Of a stretch of DNA of 25,884 nucleotides, positions 20,615 to 25,884 are shown piece after piece. The DNA lies in assembly GCA_009602735.1 (NCBI GenBank), contig WELA01002449.1:327793-353676 (forward strand), given 5' to 3'. The position numbers and the translations under genes are program-made. How positions within the stretch are numbered: the stretch's first letter is position 1; each line of letters starts with the position of its first letter. This stretch comes from Mesotaenium endlicherianum. Taxonomy: Eukaryota > Streptophyta > Zygnematophyceae > Zygnematales > Mesotaeniaceae. The notes under the pieces are model-generated. The model worked only from the letters and a program-made list of their open reading frames with translations. It was not told where the DNA came from and did no database searches.

Positions 20615-23600
20615 CTTGATGTCGCTCTTGAGGTTGCGCTTGAAGCAGCAGAAGAGGATCTTGCGCTGCCCCGGCTTCAGCCCGTCCATGACCGATGGGA
20701 TGGAGCGCAGGTTGTCCGCCAGCGAGAACAGGATGAGCTCCTTGTTCACAAAGTCGGTGTAGTTGATGCTGCTCACGCTCTGGTCCAGAAACGTCCCCGG
20801 CTGCGACACCACGAGCGAGTTGCCCCACATTTCCGAATTTCAGTGCCTAGAGAATGCTCACCCACATCACCCGCACTCTGGTGCACGAAGGTCCCCCGCC
20901 TGCAGGACCATCAAACTGATTGCCACGTGGCAGATTTCCGAGGGGGCTTTGACCTTGGTCCAGGAAGGTTCCTAGCTGCCGCACCTGAGCTAGGCAGGGC
21001 ATTGCAAGGTGGTGCCAGATGGCATGCATAGACATGCAGATATCTTATTTCTGCCGGACAAGGGCTCCTCAGAGGAGACTCGCGCCTCAGACAGGCACAC
21101 GTGACATACAGCAGCTGACTTGCAAGTTGACTGGGACTTTGACGACGACGCCGATAGTCAAGCTGACTGGGGCACGGCCAGGATGCTGACTGGGACGCTG
21201 ACCGGGACGGTGACTGGGACGCTGGCAGGCAATCTGCACATGCTAGGATGATGACAGCAAGGACAGGCAGCCTACTACCTCATAACCTCACAGCCAGGCC
21301 CTGCGCAAATACCTCGCTGACCAGGACGCTGACTGAGGTGCTGCCCAGGACGGTGACTCGGACGCTGACCCGGACGCTGACGGGGACGCTGACGGGGACG
21401 GGCGGCGCGCGGTACCTCGAAGGCACGCAGCCAGGCCTTGCGCGCCTCAATCTTCTTCTTGCTGAAGGCGAGCTCAATGTTCTCGCCGTCCTGCTCGCCC
21501 GACCACGTGAAGTCCTTCTTGTGCTGCTCCAGCGCCGCAAAGTACTCCTTGGCCTCCTTGGGGGTGCTCGTTCCCAGCCCCTGCTCCCAGCACCCCATTC
21601 ATGCGGAGGGACCACCCACAGCAGCGTGTGAGCCCGACATAGCCCACAGAAAACTGCTTGGCCCTCCTTGGTCGAGGTGAGCGAAATTCTAAGCCCCCCA
21701 TCAGAAATTCTAAGGAAGATCACCCATAGCAGTGTGTGAGGCCCCATCTTTCGATACTTTTTTGGCCCCCTTTGGCCTGCTTAGTCACACACCTCGTCAT
21801 GGGGGATCAACCGCGGCAGCGTGCAAGCTTGTGGTGCCCAAGAAGCGATGTGAGGACAGAGGAAAAAAGACCCCTCCTACTTGCGTGAGTGATGTCTCCC
21901 AGTGTCCTGCGCAGCAGGAGGGAAGGGGGGGGGTCTGGAGGAGAGCAAGGCAGGTGGGGACCTTATAGTACTTGATGGTCCATCCTTTGGCGGTGCCCCC
22001 CAGGGAGTCCTTCCACGCCTCGTACTCCGGCAGTGTGTAGAAGGAGCGCGTGTTCTTCCCCCGGGCGTCCGTAGCCTGCAGGACGGACGATGCGGCACGG
22101 GCCACACAGTCCTATATCAATACTTTTTTTTTTTTGATTCTGTGAAAGCGCCGGTGACACCTGAGGCTGCCCCGTTGTGTGTGTGCATGCGCGCGTACAT
22201 GTGCTCGTGCATGTGCGCTACTGTGCGCGTGTGCATCCTCGTGCTACTACTCGTGGGGTGCAGCGGAGAAGCCAAGTGAGGCTGACACTCGGCACTCGGA
22301 AGGTCCTGGCTCTTGCAGGCACACACCGCCGAGGCATGCATGCGAATGGTGTGAGTGAGACAGGCGAGGAACAGGGAGCTCAGAGCGCACGTCAAGGCAC
22401 GCCCCCACACACGCCTGCTCGCGTGCCACCACCTGCTGTGCAGAGGAGCCCGGTGCCGCCCTTTTCCCCTTCTTCTCCCCTCTTTCCCCCTCCTTCGCCA
22501 CAGTCCGAGTCTCTCTCGACATGACTGCAGAGGGATGACCGCACTGGAGCTGGCAGGCATTCTATTCACCGCCCTTGTTGACCCTTGTCGGGCGCAAGAT
22601 TGGAGTCTCGCATGACAAGGACAGGATGGCGGGAGGTGGCACGGGCGGCAGCGCGGCTCACCTTGACGATGGGGGTGATGAACTCGAGGAGGAAGTTGGG
22701 CACTTTGAGGAGCGACGGCCAGAAGGTGTGCAGAAAGTTGACGAGCAGGCCCTTGATGTGCGACCCGTCGTGATCCTGCGCAATCAGAAAAAAGAGGCTT
22801 GTAAGAAGTGCGGCCCGTCGTCGTCGTGGGGGCCCGCTCGCCCGACACCGAGCATGATCGCCAGGCACAGCACGGTGTTGCCAAATCTGCAGCTCAAGCA
22901 CGCAGCTCGAGCATGCAGCACTTTGAGTTGGCAAGGGCCTGGAGTGGCTGGGAGGGAGAGGGAGGGAGCCGGAGAGGAGCACCGCAATCAGGGAGCGCCG
23001 CCGAGCGAGGTAGCGAAGCACACGTGCGTGAGGGAGGCCGTCGGCATTAGGCGCCACAGCTGAGGGGAAAACTTAGTCCGACAACATCCAATCTAGTCTG
23101 AATGTTTGCAAATGCGACTCTCAGGGGAAGAGGCACAAGCAAGGAGGAGGAGATGGAGGAGGAAGCGGATAAGGGAGGAGAGGAGAGGGAGGAGGAGGAG
23201 GCAGAGGAGGAGAGGAGGAGGAGGAGGAGGTGGCGAGCCGGCGGCACCTGGTCCGTCATGATCATGAGGTGGCCGTAGCGCAGCGACTTGGCGTTGTTGT
23301 ACTCCTTGCCCTGCTGCAGCCCCATGATCTGCTTGATGTGGCTGATCTCCTTGTTCTCCATGATCTGCTTGTGCGACGCCTCGCGCACGTTCAGCAGCTT
23401 GCCCCTCAGCGGGAACACCCCGTACCGGTCCCGCCCCACCACGCTCAGGCCCGACACCTGTCACACGCACGCACGCACAGCAGGAGGAGGAGGGAGGGTG
23501 CACACCAGAGGAGGGAGGAGTGAGAAACAAGGTCCGGTGCCCATCCTATCGCGGCCCCCGTGCTGCCCGTGCCCGACTGTGCCATGCTTGGGTATTCCCT

Positions 23601-25464
23601 CTTGCGCAAAAGACACACTTTAAATTCGTGGGGGGCGGGGGCGCGCGCGGCGCGGGGCCGCGGGGGGGGGGGAGAGGGGGGAGAGCAAGCGCACCGCGAG
23701 CGTCTTGGCAGAGTCGCCCTCCGTGAGGATGAGGGTGCAGTCGGCGGCATGCCTCCCGCCGGCGTCGTTGGCGTCGTCCAGCTTGTCGATGCCCGTCAGC
23801 CGCTGGCGGTTGCCGCTGCCGTCCGTCTTCTTGAGCTCCTTGCTCTGCTTTGTCATGGCCCACGAGAGCACGTTCTCGATCACGCCGCTCTTGCCCACTG
23901 CAGCATCACAAAACACACACACTCCGGGCACGTGCTCGGTCAGTCAGCGCAACGCTCAAGGCACCACCGACAACACACACGCCCACAAACTCGCTCGGGG
24001 GCACGTGCTCAGTCAGTCGGCGCAACGCTCGAGGCTCCGTTACGTTCTCAATAAGTCTCTGCGCGTCACGAGGCCGCTGCGCTTTAAGTGGTACTGTCTG
24101 CGTGGCACTGCTTGCCTGGCAGCTCAAACGACCGCTCGGCTCCTGACAAGATTTGCCGAGGGCGAGACGAGCTGGAGCAGGAGCAGGAGCAGGAGCAGAG
24201 CAGGAAGGATGCGTAGAGAGATGGAGATTTGGAGTGATGGGAAAGTGGCAGCTGACAGATGGAGTAATGCAAACGAGTGAGCGAGCACACAAGCGAACGA
24301 CGCGGGAGGAGCGGGCTGCAATACCCTTGTCGACGAACTTGTCGGAGAGCTTGCAGGTGGACCCGAATTCGGACGCACGCGTGTTGAGCGTCTCCTTGGT
24401 CTGCGAGTCGAACGCGGGGTTCACGACGAGCGCGTTCACAAACACCCACAGGTGGTTGCGGATCTGGAAGGGCTTGATCGACGCCGCCTGCGCCTTGCCC
24501 GCCTTCTTGCGCGCCTTCTCCAGCAGCGCGCTCACCACCTGCTCCGTCACCAGCTGCACGTGCGTGCCCCCCCTGATGGTGGCGATGCTGTTCACGAAGC
24601 TCACCTGCGCGCGCCCACGCCCGGAAGAGCCCGCCACACACACGATATCCCAGAGCACGCACACGACGAGCCCAGAGCATGCACGCACGCCCCACATTGG
24701 CACGTTCGCATTTACTCACGACCACTCTCACGTTCATTTCGAGCCACTGACTGCCCGGCGCTGGCTCGAGCTTCTGACTCTCCTGCTGTGCTTGCGAAAC
24801 TCACCTGCTCCCAGGTCCTAGGGCATGCACTCGCACCGCTATGTGCGCATTCGTTAAAACCGCTACTGACTCTTCCCTGCTGTTCCACGAGGGTCACCCG
24901 CCCAGAGCCCAGGGCATGAATGCACTAAGTTTGCATTCTTCCGTTTGGACCTGCTGACGATTCCCCCGCTGTTTGTGAAGCTCACTGCCTACGGCTCAAA
25001 GCATGCGCCGTTCATTCGCATTCCTTCAGAGCTCCCGACTCTTCCAGGTTGCAACAGGTTGCTCGACGGCGACCTGCTTGCCAAGTGTTGCCAGCCCAGA
25101 GCATTTTCACTCTCATAGCTGTTTGTTTGCATTTATTCGTTTTTACTGCGCTGCTCTGCTGGCTCCCCTCGGGCTGCTCCCAAAGCTCGCCAGCTGGAGC
25201 ATGCACCAAGCCCTCGCGTGCATCCACATTTCTTCGCACTCATTCAGAGGCGCAAATTCGGTGAGGAGGCGCAGAAATAAATCGCCTCCGTTTGGCCCTA
25301 GAAGGCTAACAAACAGTACACTGAGGAGGATGTGTGTGGTGATGTAGGAGGAGTCGTTGAGTGGAGAGGGAGAGAAGAAGAGGGAACGAGCAGTCACCTG
25401 CTGGAACTGTCCCTCGCTGAGAGACATGCAGACCTCCCATTGGTCGCTGACCTTCTCGTAGATC
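20615..25464 (-). CDS. TOP2: DNA topoisomerase II, 5' partial exons (transducer end, TOPRIM, start of winged helix)
   Basis: The nuclear ATP-dependent enzyme passes one DNA duplex through a transient double-strand break in another. Eight minus-strand exons: 25464-25398, 24604-24325, 23897-23695, 23457-23248, 22775-22662, 22075-21962, 21580-21416 and 20800-20615. All introns are GT-AG, phases agree, and 446 complete codons result. The first two exons read IYEKVSDQWEVCMSLSEGQF and then VSFVNSIATIRGGTH, the transducer part of the GHKL ATPase region; SQTKETLN holds the QTK loop that senses ATP. The third begins VGKSGVIENVLSW and contains LILTEGDSAK, the TOPRIM catalytic glutamate motif. The fourth has PLRGKLLNVREASHK and ends IMTDQ; the fifth starts DHDGSHIKGLL, so the metal-binding DxDxD motif is split by an intron. 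Exons six and seven carry the IKYYK|GLGTST junction. The eighth has GLKPGQRKILFCCFKRN of the winged-helix domain and then meets the artificial gap. The catalytic tyrosine is not present. The start codon and most of the ATPase lie beyond the right edge. Confidence 0.96.
21181..21228 (+). repeat. 12-bp tandem repeat GGACGCTGACYG, first array
   Basis: Four 12-bp units with few changes lie in the intron between exons 21580-21416 and 20800-20615. A second array of the same unit lies about 80 bp away. Confidence 0.8.
21312..21400 (+). repeat. 12-bp tandem repeat GGACGCTGACYG, second array beside a splice donor
   Basis: About seven units in exact 12-bp register end some 14 bp from the donor of exon 21580-21416. 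Because 12 is divisible by 3 the array stays open in a frame as an Arg/Thr/Leu/Thr-type repeat, but it is intronic by alignment with the topoisomerase II protein order. Confidence 0.8.
23140..23232 (+). repeat. (GGA)n purine tract in TOP2 intron
   Basis: A nearly pure purine stretch of GAGGAG/GGAGGA words ends 15 bp before the donor of exon 23457-23248. On the transcript it is a long pyrimidine tract next to the 5' end of the intron. Confidence 0.8.
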
Positions 25465-25884
25465 CTGTACCGCAAAGCACGCAGGGGGGAAGGAGGAGGA
25501 GGAGGAGGAGGAGGGGGGGCCTGAGGGGGTTGCGTACGCGAGTGAGAGAGAGAGAGTGAGAGAGCAAGCAAGTGGAAAATGAAGGGCCGGCTCTGCAATC
25601 GCAGCCTCCTGAGGTCGCCCTTAGGTGGTATTTTGACATGCCGAGAAGTCCCAAGCATTGCGCAATGAACGGCCGAGGTGTCCAGACGCCAAGGTGCTCC
25701 CAGATGCATCGCATAGGAGTACGTGCCGGCTCAATTTTCTGCTCGCAGTCCAGCTACTTTTCTCTGTGGCTGCTAGTTCTCACTGTGGCTGGAGTGCCCG
25801 CAGGGAAGGGGGATTAAACAACGCCCACCAATCCCCATCTCCACCCACCACCTCCACCACCCCCCCATGCTGACCCCCACCCCC
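25465..25884 (-). other. TOP2 intron running off the window edge
   Basis: Upstream of the acceptor at 25466-25465 no topoisomerase II exon is found in the remaining 420 bp. The intron contains a (GGA)n tract at about 25491-25518 and a GA run near 25547-25564. Confidence 0.6.

Overview
The window is nuclear DNA from a eukaryote, with two contrasting halves. The right half (about 11.4-25.5 kb) is GC-rich and carries one multi-exon gene on the minus strand with GT-AG introns of about 110 to 790 nt. It encodes DNA topoisomerase II. The left half (1-11 kb) is AT-richer, has almost no intact coding sequence, and holds decayed transposable elements. The alanine-rich protein tails, GC-rich exons, CA-rich introns, plant-type TTTAGGG-like tracts and a DIRS-type retroelement would suit a GC-rich alga, possibly of the green lineage. 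The species cannot be named from the sequence.

Left half: a minus-strand, DIRS-like retrotransposon relic (about 3.41 kb down to 0.38 kb) has a gag-like region with a CCHC zinc knuckle, followed by a reverse transcriptase and RNase H region broken by stops and frameshifts. Two copies of a roughly 380-406 bp non-autonomous DNA transposon lie in opposite orientation at 1988-2393 and 3455-3835. Each has inverted termini (CCTAGTTT...AAACTAGG) and an 8-bp target duplication, which suggests the hAT superfamily. A shorter, related-looking element lies at 1510-1755. From 3.84 to 11.4 kb I find no gene I can support, only short tandem and dispersed repeats.

Right half: fifteen exons of topoisomerase II can be placed with consistent splice phases. 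Eight exons (25464 down to 20615; 446 codons) cover the end of the ATPase/transducer region including the QTK loop, the complete TOPRIM fold (EGDSA and the DxDxD metal site), and the start of the winged-helix domain. Seven exons (16030 down to 11435; 621 residues plus stop) cover the end of the breakage-reunion core and a long Ala/Lys/acidic C-terminal tail. The gene start lies beyond the right edge.

The middle of the gene is missing: the rest of the winged helix with the catalytic tyrosine, the tower and most of the coiled coil. At that point the sequence holds a run of 1964 C followed by N and a G-rich stretch, almost certainly an assembly fill rather than biology. Between this run and the 3' exons, at 16.0-18.6 kb, lie telomere-like repeats, a G-rich minisatellite and one or two candidate exons of an unrelated, unidentified protein. 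This piece is either an intron/nested gene or a mis-scaffolded contig. I see no convincing new multi-gene system. The most informative points are the assembly break inside TOP2, the nested mobile elements with their target duplications, and the modular acidic/alanine tail.
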